In this document: one piece after another, positions 17,625 through 26,280 of the stretch
Layout of the letters: each line of letters opens with the position of its first letter
Position numbering within the stretch: the stretch's first letter is position 1
From: Trichomonas tenax
Lineage: Eukaryota; Parabasalia; Trichomonadida; Trichomonadidae
Length of the DNA: 30,333 nt
Reading direction: 5' to 3'
Assembly (NCBI GenBank): GCA_023091735.1
Contig: JALKBU010000625.1
Coordinates: 1 to 30,333 of the forward strand
The notes under the pieces: model-generated
The model's database searches: none
What the model saw: only the letters and a program-made list of their open reading frames with translations
Told to the model about the DNA's origin: nothing
Translations under genes and position numbers: made by a program

Positions 17625-18587
17625 TCAATTTGGAATTGTTGCAGTGAGACTTTCCAGGTCAAACGTTGTCAAACGAATTGGACCGCAGCTCTTTTGCTTG
17701 AGAATTAAGTTTGGTATGAACGCTTTCTTCTTTGATGGCAATGGCTGTTTCATGATGGGTTTCGTGATCAAGTTGAATCCGCTGAAGCGGCGCTTCCTTT
17801 CATCATGTGGCTTCTGGAAATATGGCATATTCAATATATCAGCTGCCGTTGGTCGTGTCTTTGTGTTTAAATCTAAACATCTTGTAATAACTTGAATAAG
17901 TAACGGATCGATCTGCCTCCTGAACATCTGCATCTTCATCTCGTTTTCATTGACAAGAAATTGATTATTCTTATCAAAAGCAGGATATGCGTTAAACGCC
18001 ATGTAATATATTGTAACACCAAGAGACCAAATATCTGCAACGATTGGATTGTATTCAAGTCTGTTTGTGACTTCTGGTGCCAAATATTTTCTCGTTCCTT
18101 TCATTTTGTGTGCAGAAGGATGATCGTAGCATATCGAGGAGAGACCAAAATCGCCTAATTTAATCCTTCCATACTGATCTATCATAAAATTTGAAGGCTT
18201 AATATCGCAATGTGCGATTTTCATTTCGTGGCAGGCTTTTAACGCCGTAACCATTCCATTTACGCATGCGAAGAGTTCATCTTCAGAGATAGTTTTCTTA
18301 TATTCAATAAGTCGGTTCAAATCATTTGGACAATATTCCATTAAAAGGTAAAAATTGTTCTCAAAATAGTACGTTTTGTATTTCCTGACGAATCTGGGGT
18401 CATCGAGCGACTTTAAACATTCTATTTCGCTTCCATTAAAGTTTTCCTTCGGAATTCGCTTTAGAGCGAAATGCATATCATATTGCTTAGAAAAGACATA
18501 AAAGATAGCTCCATAACCTCCGTGTGCAATGATATCGCAGACTTCTACTCCTTGTGTGTCGAGATATTGAACTTCTTTTAAGTCCAT
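17625..18587 (-). CDS. Serine/threonine protein kinase, single domain
   Basis: This 320-aa kinase occupies residues ~12-260. It has a glycine-loop variant HGGYGAIF (22-29), catalytic Lys K43 in FALKRI, the aC Glu near 54-56, hinge MEYCP, catalytic loop HCDIKPSNF (126-134; HRD changed to HCD, D128, K130 and N133 intact), DFG at 146-148, APE at 170-172, and DIWSLGVTIYYM with D185. KPSN points to a Ser/Thr kinase. All key residues are present, so it is probably active; the Arg-to-Cys change in HRD would alter control by activation-loop phosphorylation. The C-terminal 60 residues are basic. The large trichomonad kinome makes its pathway unclear. No Inr or CCTTT is seen within 90 nt upstream, so the start rests on the domain boundary. 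Confidence 0.88.
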   Translation of the reverse strand: MDLKEVQYLDTQGVEVCDIIAHGGYGAIFYVFSKQYDMHFALKRIPKENFNGSEIECLKSLDDPRFVRKYKTYYFENNFYLLMEYCPNDLNRLIEYKKTISEDELFACVNGMVTALKACHEMKIAHCDIKPSNFMIDQYGRIKLGDFGLSSICYDHPSAHKMKGTRKYLAPEVTNRLEYNPIVADIWSLGVTIYYMAFNAYPAFDKNNQFLVNENEMKMQMFRRQIDPLLIQVITRCLDLNTKTRPTAADILNMPYFQKPHDERKRRFSGFNLITKPIMKQPLPSKKKAFIPNLILKQKSCGPIRLTTFDLESLTATIPN

Positions 18588-19917
18588 CTGAAATTCAAAC
18601 GTTTTTTTCGGCTTTGTTCAATTCTCAAAATTTTCAAATTGTAAAATCATATTGTCTTTTTAATATTAAAACCGACTGCAAAAATTCATTGAAAATATTT
18701 GCTATTGCATTTCATTCTGAATTTAATTATATAACAAAATATGCAATTAAATATTTTCAATGATTTACTTATTTTACAATAAAGAAAAATTAAGAGCAAA
18801 ATTAAACGATACATATTCTGTTTGCAATCTATAAAGCAAAAATTTCCAATTAATTTTGACTTTCACTTTCCAACAATTTTAGAATATGTTAGTCATATCA
18901 GGCTGCTTGTTTTTGATTTTTTTGTATTGAAAGAATTAGTTTAATTTTGAAAGAAATATCATTTATAACATATATACAATCTATTTATCACGAAAATTCG
19001 ACCCAATTCAAAAATTTACAATTTCGACTTCGAAAACATCACTATCAAGTTGCAAAACAACTTTTCAATTTTTCTTTTTTTCATTTGATTCAAAGTCATC
19101 CTGAAAAGCGTATCCCGAAAATTCATTTGTAAAGCTATTCTTTGTATAATAGCACAATGGATGTATGCCCTATTTAACATCAGGATCGTCACTCCCCCTT
19201 AGAGCATATTTACATGTCATATTGGCAGATTTATTTATTAATGAGTTCATCCAAAAATCATATGGCAATTGCTAGCCAAGCATTTGCAAGGTGATTTATC
19301 TCATATACTACTATACATCTATACCATTAGTTATCCAAGAAATGGATCTTCAATAATGCGATTTTCATTTTTCCAAAAAAATCATACGACAATCATCAAC
19401 CTTACCTCTCGATTGCTCAAATATTTCGTACATGTCGACTATTGCAGAAATAAAAAATATATTATGCCGTTAATAATTTCTGATCCTAAATTTTGTGATC
19501 CTTAAAAACAATATATGATTAAAATCTAACAACGAATCGTAATATATGGGTGATTTATCGCATCCCTGCACATTTATTATTAACCAATTCTTACAAAATG
19601 TCGAAATTCTGCTGAAGATTTTCTCAAAAACATGAAAAATATACTCATTCGTATGCAAATAATATTACCGTTGTTAGTAGTATCATACAGAGAGTCTATT
19701 CATTGATTATTACAACTTAGATACCAAAAACCAAATGTTTCTCACAATATTTTCGGAAAAGACTTTTATAGTTTCAAAATGACTATTGAGAATAAATATA
19801 TTTATAAAGTATATCATATCAACATAATATAAAGTCTTGAATCACAGTTTTTTGAATTTTCATTAAAAATTTGATTATTTCTATTTCACCTCTTTTCTCT
19901 GATGTTTCGCTACGGTC
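18588..19917. other. Intergenic ~1.3 kb
   Basis: This is AT-rich DNA without a convincing gene. Short open frames, such as 18947-19132, lack ATG starts and initiators. Confidence 0.45.
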
Positions 19918-20062
19918 GCTTTGTCTTCGGACAATGAAATCACCAAATGAATTTCAAAGAATAACTTATATATCTCCCTCCCTTTTCTTTTTTTTTCCTT
20001 TTCTCCTCCTTCTATTCTCTTTTCCCCGTATTTTTCTCGATCTTAATTCAAATTTTCATTAT
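19918..20062 (+). repeat. Dispersed ~170-bp repeat, copy B
   Basis: This is the reverse-complement partner of 8691-8863. It shares GCTTTGTCTT, AATTTCAAAGAATAACTTAT, a long polypyrimidine tract (20 kb copy interrupted by a few purines) and ATTCAAATTT. It lacks some bases present in copy A between the first two blocks. Confidence 0.65.
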
Positions 20063-20805
20063 GAATAATTGAAAAGCAAACAAAAATAAGAATTTAGATA
20101 ACAAAAGAAATATAATTTAGATATACTGCATGCTAACTTTGTTTTATTTCAAACATAAAAATGAAATCGGAATTAATACGAAAATTTTAAAGGACTATAG
20201 TTAAAAGATAACTTCAACGTCATTGAACGAAGTTGTGACAGAGTAAACGTTACATATTACGATTTTTTTACATTTTTTTACAACTGAATGCATCCTCATT
20301 AACTTTGTTCAATCATCGATTCCATGAGGACCTTGTGGTAAAATGAATTCGAATTTTTCGATAAATATTAAATGAAATAAGTCATTCGTTGCGTAGTTTG
20401 TATATCACTTTCGATGAGGAGTGTATGGGTAAACTGAAAATAGCTTGTCATTCGAATGCATTCTGATGTCATAAATTGATGTTGAATTTTCTGCAAAAAC
20501 ATGACGTGAAAATGATTGATTTCTTGCTCTGTGTATTGCAGAGCGAATAATGATGCATAAAAGCGTAATATTGAAACGTGAAAAATTTGGACTGCAAAAA
20601 TGGAACTGTTTGATAAATACATTATGGATCATTTGAGTAATGATGATGTTTTTCTTGCTTCGCAACTCTGTAATTTAACAATTATATGATATGGGAGTAA
20701 GTTTGTGGATGTTTTCAGATGAATAGCATTTAGCAGCACTTACTGTGCCTGGATGCATTTAGTCCAATGAACCAGCCGAATTTGATATTTTCAGTGAGTG
20801 CCACA
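20063..20805. other. Intergenic ~0.74 kb
   Basis: No complete gene is seen. A 29-codon ATG frame at about 20600-20690 (MELFDKYIMDHLSNDDVFLA) could be the N-terminus of a lost gene. The surrounding frames are broken. Confidence 0.35.
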
Positions 20806-20847
20806 ATGAAACTAGTGTTGCTTGGAATGTCACTTTTGTTGCTCAAG
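20806..20847 (-). repeat. Dispersed 42-bp repeat, copy B
   Basis: This is the reverse complement of 8484-8525 with one mismatch. It includes AATGTCACTTTTGTTG, one of many GTCACTTTT occurrences in the intergenic DNA of this window. Confidence 0.75.
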
Positions 20848-21250
20848 TTGTCACTTTCCGATATGGAATTGAGAGGAAAAGTACGGTTATTTACGATTAT
20901 TGTCTATTAAAAGTGACATTCTTTAGGCAGCCCCTTTAATACTTTGGGTGAATAACCCAACAATGTTTTGAAAAATTTGAGATTTTGAAATTTTTGGAGC
21001 ATCACATTGTAAACCTAAAATAAATCAATTTGCATCATTTATTTTTCAAAATTTTCAAGATTTTTCTATTGAAAGATCAAAACACACAAAAATGACATAA
21101 ATAATGTTCAAAATCCGCTCGGGAAAAGTGACACATTTTGGGGGTTTCATGGACACTCAAAATATCAAAAAATCTACATCCGACTTGTTGATGTTTTTTA
21201 CTTGCCTAAAAATGATTTTTTAAATGAAAAACAAAAAATCGATATTAAAG

Positions 21251-21340
21251 AAAAAATGGATGCTTTCTAGACTCGAACCCGATATTAGTTTCGGAACTAA
21301 TATCGGAAAATAAGTTTACCTAACGGCTACACAATTTTGA
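21251..21340 (-). ncRNA. tRNA-like Pol III candidate (A box, hairpin, B box, T6)
   Basis: On the minus strand, in order: an A-box-like TAGCCGTTAGGT (complement of 21318-21329); a perfect 12-bp hairpin with a 4-nt loop (21279-21306); a B box GGTTCGAGTCT (complement of 21269-21279), which matches GGTTCGANTCC at 10 of 11 positions; and six T residues (complement of 21251-21256), a Pol III terminator, about 12 nt further on. A canonical tRNA cloverleaf cannot be drawn: the acceptor strands do not pair and the T stem has a mismatch. It may be a tRNA pseudogene, a tRNA-derived SINE-like element or an unusual Pol III RNA. Transcript ends are not known. Confidence 0.4.
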
Positions 21341-21794
21341 CATGTAAACTCTCCTGATTATTTTAGGTATTTAATCTTTTTCCCAAATTGATAACTTTTT
21401 TGTAGCAGAAAGTTTTCGTAGATCTCCATGCTATAGCATCCACATATCATACCTTGTCTACCATTAAAATTTTATAGCATTTTGATCAGCGAATTGAAGT
21501 GTCGACACCTTTATTATTATCATATAATGATGCTATATCTAAACATCACTTTATCGTATTTAATTCAACGTAATTTATCATTATTGACCAATCTAAGCTC
21601 TGTAACTTTCAATAATTGTCAAAAATTAAATTTATATTAATTTGTTGATGTTATTACATTGCAAAACCAACGAATCATCATTGCATCAGATTTTGCTTTG
21701 TTATATTATAAAGAAGAAATATTTGTTTTGTTTTCGATAGTGATAAAAACGGAAACAAAAAGAAGAGGAATAGATGAATGTCGAATTGGAATGA

Positions 21795-22342
21795 TGGTGT
21801 TCTCTGGTTGAAGAACAGCCAAAAAACTGGATTTGGGGTTTGATAAATACTGGTCTCACTGCTGCTTAATTTGGTGCTTTTCAGTATCAAGTGTCACAAC
21901 TTGCAGCATTTATGGCTAAAGCAGAAGGATTAGATACATTAAGGGCTGTGTTAAATACTATATCGACAGGTAATGATGTTTTCAATAGTTTATCAACATG
22001 GATTCAAAGAATTGATGATTTCACACATATTATGTCTGGAATCGTTAATGGTTTAGAGGATAGTATAGGCGTCACCCTTAATGCACTGAATCAATTCACG
22101 AGTTTCGTTAATGAAACTAACAGAGCAGCACAGAACGCAATTTCAAGTGTTGAATCATTAACCGATCAGGTAATGGATTGTCATTTAAGTCTATTTCAAC
22201 GAGTTCAGTGGTTCTTGCAGAATTTTTCACATCAGTAAATAACTTACCCGCACATAATCACTATTTCGCTGGTACAACATCAACGGCAGGAGCTCATACT
22301 CATTCAATCAGTAATAAAGGTTATTACGGTTGTGGTAGTTAG
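21795..22342 (+). pseudogene. Broken fibre-like gene with phage-type HxH tip (Maverick-block)
   Basis: The frame opened after a TGA at 21792 runs through a TAA at 21867-21869, then encodes a helical, Asn/Thr/Ser-rich segment (TLRAVLNTISTGND, SLTDQV) resembling a fibre shaft or coiled coil. A frameshift around 22154-22185 moves the reading to another frame, which encodes LPAHNHYFAGTTSTAGAHTH followed by SISNKGYYGCGS and a stop at 22340-22342. The paired HNH and HTH motifs (HxH) in a Gly/Ser/Thr-rich context are typical of bacteriophage short tail fibre and tail-collar tips, where such histidines bind metal. I infer a receptor-binding fibre of the virus-like element, now broken. No ATG can be fixed. 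Confidence 0.55.
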
Positions 22343-22347
22343 TAAAG

Positions 22348-22394
22348 AGAAATTGACAGACTCGAGGTCTAAAGCCCTCGCTCCGCCAATTTCT
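22348..22394. repeat. Hairpin AGAAATTG...CAATTTCT with inner AGAC/GTCT arms
   Basis: Outer arms 22348-22355 and 22387-22394 are exact 8-nt inverses enclosing a GC-richer stretch with an inner AGACTCGAGGTCT palindrome-like stem. It lies 5 bp past the fibre-like gene stop, so it may act as an RNA 3'-end structure. Confidence 0.4.
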
Positions 22395-22666
22395 AAAAGT
22401 GGTACCATTACACGACAAAACTTAGTTTACGAGTCAAAAATAAAACTGTCAAACTTTTAAAATGTCAAGCTCTTAAAAAGAGCCCACTCTCCTTTTAAGG
22501 GGATTAAAGTTTTCATTTATTTCAAAATCAACGTTAATTTTTTTTATTTTAAATATATGATATAATTTATTTTATCATTAGTGATAGAATTTATGATATT
22601 ATGTCAAGTAACACTAACAATTTCATTTATGTTATCATGTGTGACTTAAACTATGTCAAGGTGAAG

Positions 22667-22705
22667 AGGTGAGATCTCACCTGAAAGCTCACCCGAAAAC
22701 TCACC
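22667..22705. promoter_or_regulatory. 16-bp perfect palindrome AGGTGAGATCTCACCT followed by CTCACC repeats
   Basis: The palindrome occupies 22667-22682. CTCACC recurs at 22676, 22688 and 22700, exactly 12 bp apart, with GAAA spacers, and GGTGA also precedes it at 22660. This looks like a cluster of binding sites in both orientations. Its location, about 35 bp beyond the stop of a minus-strand gene, does not itself reveal the role. Confidence 0.4.
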
Positions 22706-22736
22706 TATGACAAAAATAATTTTAACATAAATTTAT

Positions 22737-23000
22737 TCAGTCTTCTTCTGTTCTTCCTGCTTCTTCTTCCTTAATTCTTTTTGCAATCCATCTCGGATTC
22801 TTCTGTCTTCCTGCTGCAAGAGCTGCTAACTGCTTTTCACTACATTTACGCTTAGGCTTAACTTGTTTCTCTTCCGTTGGAGTGAATCCTGCATCTGTCT
22901 TTTCTTCAGACTTTTTATTCTTCTTTGGTTTCTGTGTTGCCTTGAGTTCATTTAATATTTCTTCCTTCAAAGATGATTTAAGAGCTTCAATGCCTGTCAT
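22737..23000 (-). CDS. 87-aa Lys-rich basic protein, virus-like accessory (Maverick-block)
   Basis: This complete ORF (ATG at 22998-23000, TGA at 22737-22739) has an N-terminal amphipathic helix (MTGIEALKSSLKEEILNELK), a Lys/Glu linker (KPKKNKKSEEK), and a C-terminal module KRKCSEKQLAALAAGRQKNP followed by RWIAKRIKEEE. The EKQLAALAAGRxKN form is a basic helical motif seen in many virus and phage small proteins and probably binds nucleic acid; that is a resemblance, not an assigned family. It is divergent from the gene at 23053 across 52 bp. A DNA-condensing or scaffolding role in a virion is an inference. Confidence 0.5.
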   Translation of the reverse strand: MTGIEALKSSLKEEILNELKATQKPKKNKKSEEKTDAGFTPTEEKQVKPKRKCSEKQLAALAAGRQKNPRWIAKRIKEEEAGRTEED

Positions 23001-23052
23001 GATTTATTATGGGATAAAAAATTAAAAATATTATTTTTAACTCAGATTAAAT

Positions 23053-23520
23053 ATGAGCTTGAGTCGATCTGAAAGAAACTCGATAATCATTAATGACGCA
23101 AAAGGAATCCAACATCCATTATATTATGTCATGAAAGACAAAAACGGAAACATTCAGGTTAGAAAACTAAAAGTTTTATTACCTACAACAACTACTGAAG
23201 ATAAGAATGAAGTAAAAAATGAAACGAAGACTGAAGATAAGAATGAAGTAAAGAATGAACCCGCAACTGTTCCCGTCTATGAATCAGTGACAAATAAAAT
23301 GCTTCTCGAAAAAATGCTTGAAGTACTTGAACGCAGTACTGAATCAAAAGACATGAATAAAAATGCTGTTGAGCGTCAAAAGGAAACAGAAGAGAACAAG
23401 CAATTCGTTTCTAACATAGCTGAAAAAGTAGAGAAGACACCACAAAATACAAACATAACGGAAAAAATAAATGCTACTCCAAGAAATCCATCAAGAAGAA
23501 GAGTTAGAGTTTTACATTAA
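23053..23520 (+). CDS. 155-aa hypothetical protein with 12-aa repeat and basic tail (Maverick-block)
   Basis: This complete ORF has an ATG at 23053 and a TAA at 23518-23520. The N-terminal ~45 residues (MSLSRSERNSIIINDAKGIQ, HPLYYVMKDKNGNIQV) form a compact-looking domain. They are followed by a tandem repeat of TEDKNEVKNETK (DNA 23194-23229, then 23230-23259 with one base changed), a helical Lys/Glu region (MLLEKMLEVLERS), and a basic C-terminus NPSRRRVRVLH. The basic tail would suit DNA or capsid contact. It lies 24 bp upstream of the capsid-like gene, same strand. No family is recognised. The repeat may vary in copy number between element copies. Confidence 0.5.
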   Translation: MSLSRSERNSIIINDAKGIQHPLYYVMKDKNGNIQVRKLKVLLPTTTTEDKNEVKNETKTEDKNEVKNEPATVPVYESVTNKMLLEKMLEVLERSTESKDMNKNAVERQKETEENKQFVSNIAEKVEKTPQNTNITEKINATPRNPSRRRVRVLH

Positions 23521-23526
23521 ATATTA

Positions 23527-23544
23527 TTTTTTATTCCTTAATAA
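23527..23544 (+). promoter_or_regulatory. TTTTTTATTCCTTAATAA motif before the capsid-like gene
   Basis: This is the same string as at 1107-1124 with a single A-to-C change (ATTC(A/C)TTAATAA), and it abuts the ATG at 23545. Given the short leaders in trichomonads, this is likely the core promoter. The change abolishes the TCATT Inr match present in the other copy. Confidence 0.4.
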
Positions 23545-25073
23545 ATGGAGAACGAGCAATTAAATGAATTTACACCAGCAGAGCATTATCATCAAATCAG
23601 AAGTTACTTTGATATCATAGATAATGCCATTCAGGTAGGTGATACTAATAGAAGATATGTTCCGTCAAAAGATCCAGCATCACCGAAGGATATAAATGAT
23701 AACTCTTATACAACATTTAATATTAGCCCTAAGAGTGAAAATATGATCGATTTATACAATACTAATTTATTATTTACTTATAAAGGAACTTATAAACTTT
23801 CTAAAGCAGTTGCTGCTTCAACTATTCCAAATACTAATAATCCTGCTTTATGGCTCGGATGTGATGATACAGTATATTTTGCAGGATCTTATCAAATTCT
23901 TGCTAATGGTAGATCTGTATATTCCACTGATAATGCAATATTTGAAGCATATGTGATTTCAAATTGTGGAACAACTGAAACTGTTAAAAAGGTTGATGTA
24001 TTCAGTAAAACAAGACATGCGGACGTATGGAAAAGAGTTAATACTGTCAGATCTGGTCAGGTTGTAGATTGTGGAGGTAAATCTACTAATTCTGAAATCA
24101 ATGTTGAAATTCCTTTAAAGCTTCCTATTAGAAAATTCTTGCCATTCGAAGTGATAAGATTTATCCCTGACTTTGCAGGTAATAACAGATTAAAGTGAAG
24201 TTCACAAGTGATGCCTTGCAGGTCTGTCCTCTTTCTGTCGAGGATTGTTTAATCACACCTAACAATGTTGCAAAAGTCGTAGAATTTCCAAAACTTACGA
24301 ATCACTTCGTTCCATGGTCTCAGGAGTTCACAATGATTACATCAGTGACTCAGGATTCATCAACTAAAGTTAAGGCACAATTTATAGATTGCGCTGTTTT
24401 AGGTAAGAACTTCTCATTAGATCCTAACGTTTATTCTGAACTTGTTGAACATTACACAAATCAGGCTTTATGTTTCCCAATTAAGTTGATGGATTGGATG
24501 CCAATGGATGGAACAATTTCTAATAAATCAAATGCCAAATGTACATTTACAAGAGAATATACACCCATTAATGTTAATTCGATCTGGTTCTTATTCCAGA
24601 AAACTCCAGAATACTTAACGAATTTCGAGAATCCTCTATTTAATGATGTACAACTATTTATGGGAGCTTACGGTACAATTCCATCAGAACCTGAATCTAC
24701 AAATAGCCCAGCATATTATGAAATCGTATCTAATGCATGCAATACTAATAATGATATGATTGGTTTTAATGTTGATGTTATGAAATCATTAACGACTTTA
24801 GCAAATGAAGACAATGGTTATGTCAGTAATGATACCACACATTTCTTAATGGGATTCCATACAGAAACTGACTTTACATTCCAACAGGGATAAGCTTCAA
24901 ATTCACCGATTACTTATAAATTGACTGTTACAACATCGCAGGATGACACACCATTTAAGGAAAAGCCACAAATTGGATTCTTGAGACATTGCTGCTTTGC
25001 AATTCAAGCAAGACCAAATTGTCCACCAGATATTAAAATTGATGATTACAACTTAGCCGCCGAAGCTGAATAA
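23545..25073 (+). pseudogene. Broken ~510-codon gene, candidate double jelly-roll major capsid protein (Maverick-like)
   Basis: The sequence starts MENEQLNEFTPAEHYHQIRS and is rich in short beta-strand-like segments: FNISPKSENMIDLYN, LLFTYKGTYKLS, WLGCDDTVYFAGSYQILANG, LPIRKFLPFEVIRF, then RLKFTSDALQVCPLSVEDCL. Total length (~510 codons) and all-beta composition suit a Polinton/Maverick major capsid protein, but I did not confirm homology. Two lesions are clear: a -1 shift at about 24195 (stop at 24196-24198 in the first frame, continuation in the next) and an in-frame TAA at 24891-24893. The remaining frame ends at 25071-25073. A programmed -1 shift at ATTAAAG is conceivable but the heptamer is non-canonical. 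It would assemble the capsid of the virus-like element; this copy looks inactive. Confidence 0.5.
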
Positions 25074-25095
25074 AAATAATATTTATTTTTGAATC

Positions 25096-25692
25096 TTAAT
25101 TCACAAGGACGTACTTCAAACAAATTTTATATTTAGTGATTATATCCATAAAATCGTTTGAGTACTTATATTTAAAATCAACTCCATTAGTTCCTTCTTG
25201 TTCAATGACTTTTATTTGTGAAATTTTAAGAAATGGTAAATATTTAAGGCATCATGTAGTTTCATGATCTAATAAATCTATTTTTATCTCATGACCTGTC
25301 TTTAACGAAATTAACGTTTCAAGGTCTTCTTTGGGTAATAAAATTTGATCGTGAGAAACTAAATTAAATATTAATTTCTTATCTTGGTCTAATAAAATAC
25401 TTTGATATAACGAAAGAAGGAATTCATCAACATATTTATAATTAACTTTTAAGTCACTGTAAGGATTCACAACTGCTTCTCTTGTTATGAATGGCACAGG
25501 TGGCGGGGGATACTCAACTCTTACCGAATCATTAGCTGTGGATTCTTTTATGTCTTTCAGTTCTGTTTCGTTTGTTAATTTATCCGAACTGTAATTTTTA
25601 ATGATAATATTATTTGTTGTCCTTGAATCAACATTACTAGTTGGCTCAATAGGAACATTAACAGCTCCAGCAAGAATACTTTTACTTCTCAT
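25096..25692 (-). pseudogene. Stop-interrupted ~198-codon hypothetical gene (Maverick-block)
   Basis: A minus-strand ATG at 25690-25692 starts MRSKSILAGAVNVPIEPT. An in-frame TGA at 25252-25254 follows LLDHETT, and the same frame then stays open with similar composition (LKYLPFLKISQIKVIEQ...) to TAA at 25096-25098. The persistence of one frame across the TGA suggests a premature stop in a gene of about 198 codons. A Pro-rich spot (YPPPPVPF) precedes an Asp/Leu-rich helical region. Family unknown; the 146-codon N-terminal part could still be made. It is divergent from the gene at 25730 across 37 bp, tail to tail with the capsid candidate. Confidence 0.45.
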
Positions 25693-25729
25693 TTACTTTA
25701 TAATAAAAAACTTTTATTTCAACAAAAAA

Positions 25730-26068
25730 ATGAGTGAAACCCCAGTATTAGAAGATTCTGTTCAGCAGGTGAACCCAATAAATATATTAAGTCATGATGA
25801 TAAAGGAGTTACAATCAGGAATGTTGAAAATATAAACATGAAAGCAAGAAAGAGAGGAAGAAATATACCTAAAGGTTCTGATCCAAAAATTTATGTCAAT
25901 GATGGAAGTTTTGGCACAAACTTATATTATGTCAGAGGACAAAGAGCATATGCGAAACCGAATGAGAAGCCATCACCTCAAAATTCATATTCAAACAATT
26001 TCCCTCAGGAATTAACAACTTCACGAAAAGTTGATGAACCAGTCGGTACTAAACTCCATATTTATTGA
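25730..26068 (+). CDS. 112-aa hypothetical protein (Maverick-block)
   Basis: This complete ORF starts at 25730 (MSETPVLEDSVQQVNPIN); an upstream extension of the same open frame antisense to the divergent gene is rejected because its composition differs. A TCATT/TCATTT match lies about 40 nt upstream. The protein is hydrophilic, with a basic patch KARKRGRNIPKG, a YVNDGSFGTNLYYVRG segment and a Pro/Asn/Ser-rich C-terminus, and no membrane helix or signal peptide. Stop is TGA. No family recognised; small virion or accessory protein by context. Confidence 0.45.
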   Translation: MSETPVLEDSVQQVNPINILSHDDKGVTIRNVENINMKARKRGRNIPKGSDPKIYVNDGSFGTNLYYVRGQRAYAKPNEKPSPQNSYSNNFPQELTTSRKVDEPVGTKLHIY

Positions 26069-26112
26069 GAAAGTGGTGGCTATCATCTTTTCAGCTATCC
26101 ACAGCTCATAAC

Positions 26113-26256
26113 TCAAATATAAACATGCCTTACACTTTCTGGTATGTCTTCCTCTTCTTCATCAATGAATTCATGCATGACCTCATACCATTTTCTCAAT
26201 TCATGAGAAATTAAATATACGCTAACAATTAATAAAATTTTATTCGACAATTTCAT
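26113..26256 (-). CDS. 47-aa single-pass membrane microprotein
   Basis: This is a small minus-strand ORF with ATG at 26254-26256 and TGA at 26113-26115. It reads MKLSNKILLIVSVYLISHEL, a hydrophobic N-terminal helix, then a polar segment with EEEEDIPES. It lies 24 bp downstream of the 67-aa minus-strand ORF and shares its orientation, so it could be part of a compact gene set of the element. Composition (hydrophobic helix plus acidic tail) argues that it is a real small membrane protein, but nothing further confirms it. Confidence 0.4.
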   Translation of the reverse strand: MKLSNKILLIVSVYLISHELRKWYEVMHEFIDEEEEDIPESVRHVYI

Positions 26257-26280
26257 TTATATCATGTAAAAATATTTTTA

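Larger units (their letters stand above)
22343..22736. other. Non-coding control-like region of the right Maverick block
   Basis: This ~0.4 kb spacer has no gene but carries several structured sites: the 22348-22394 hairpin, GCTCTT-AAA-AAGAGC at 22469-22483, a near copy of the TTAACGTTAA palindrome at about 22528, and a palindrome with CTCACC repeats at 22667-22705. It could hold promoters for the divergent genes or a replication/regulatory site. Confidence 0.4.

Noticed and set aside
8484..20847. 8.5-20.8 kb inverted copies as terminal repeats of one large transposon
   Set aside because: The interval holds ordinary host genes and no transposase; the copies also differ in length and lack clear ends.
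21251..21340. Functional tRNA gene at 21.3 kb
   Set aside because: The A and B boxes are there but acceptor strands do not pair and no proper anticodon stem-loop fits; kept only as a Pol III-like candidate.
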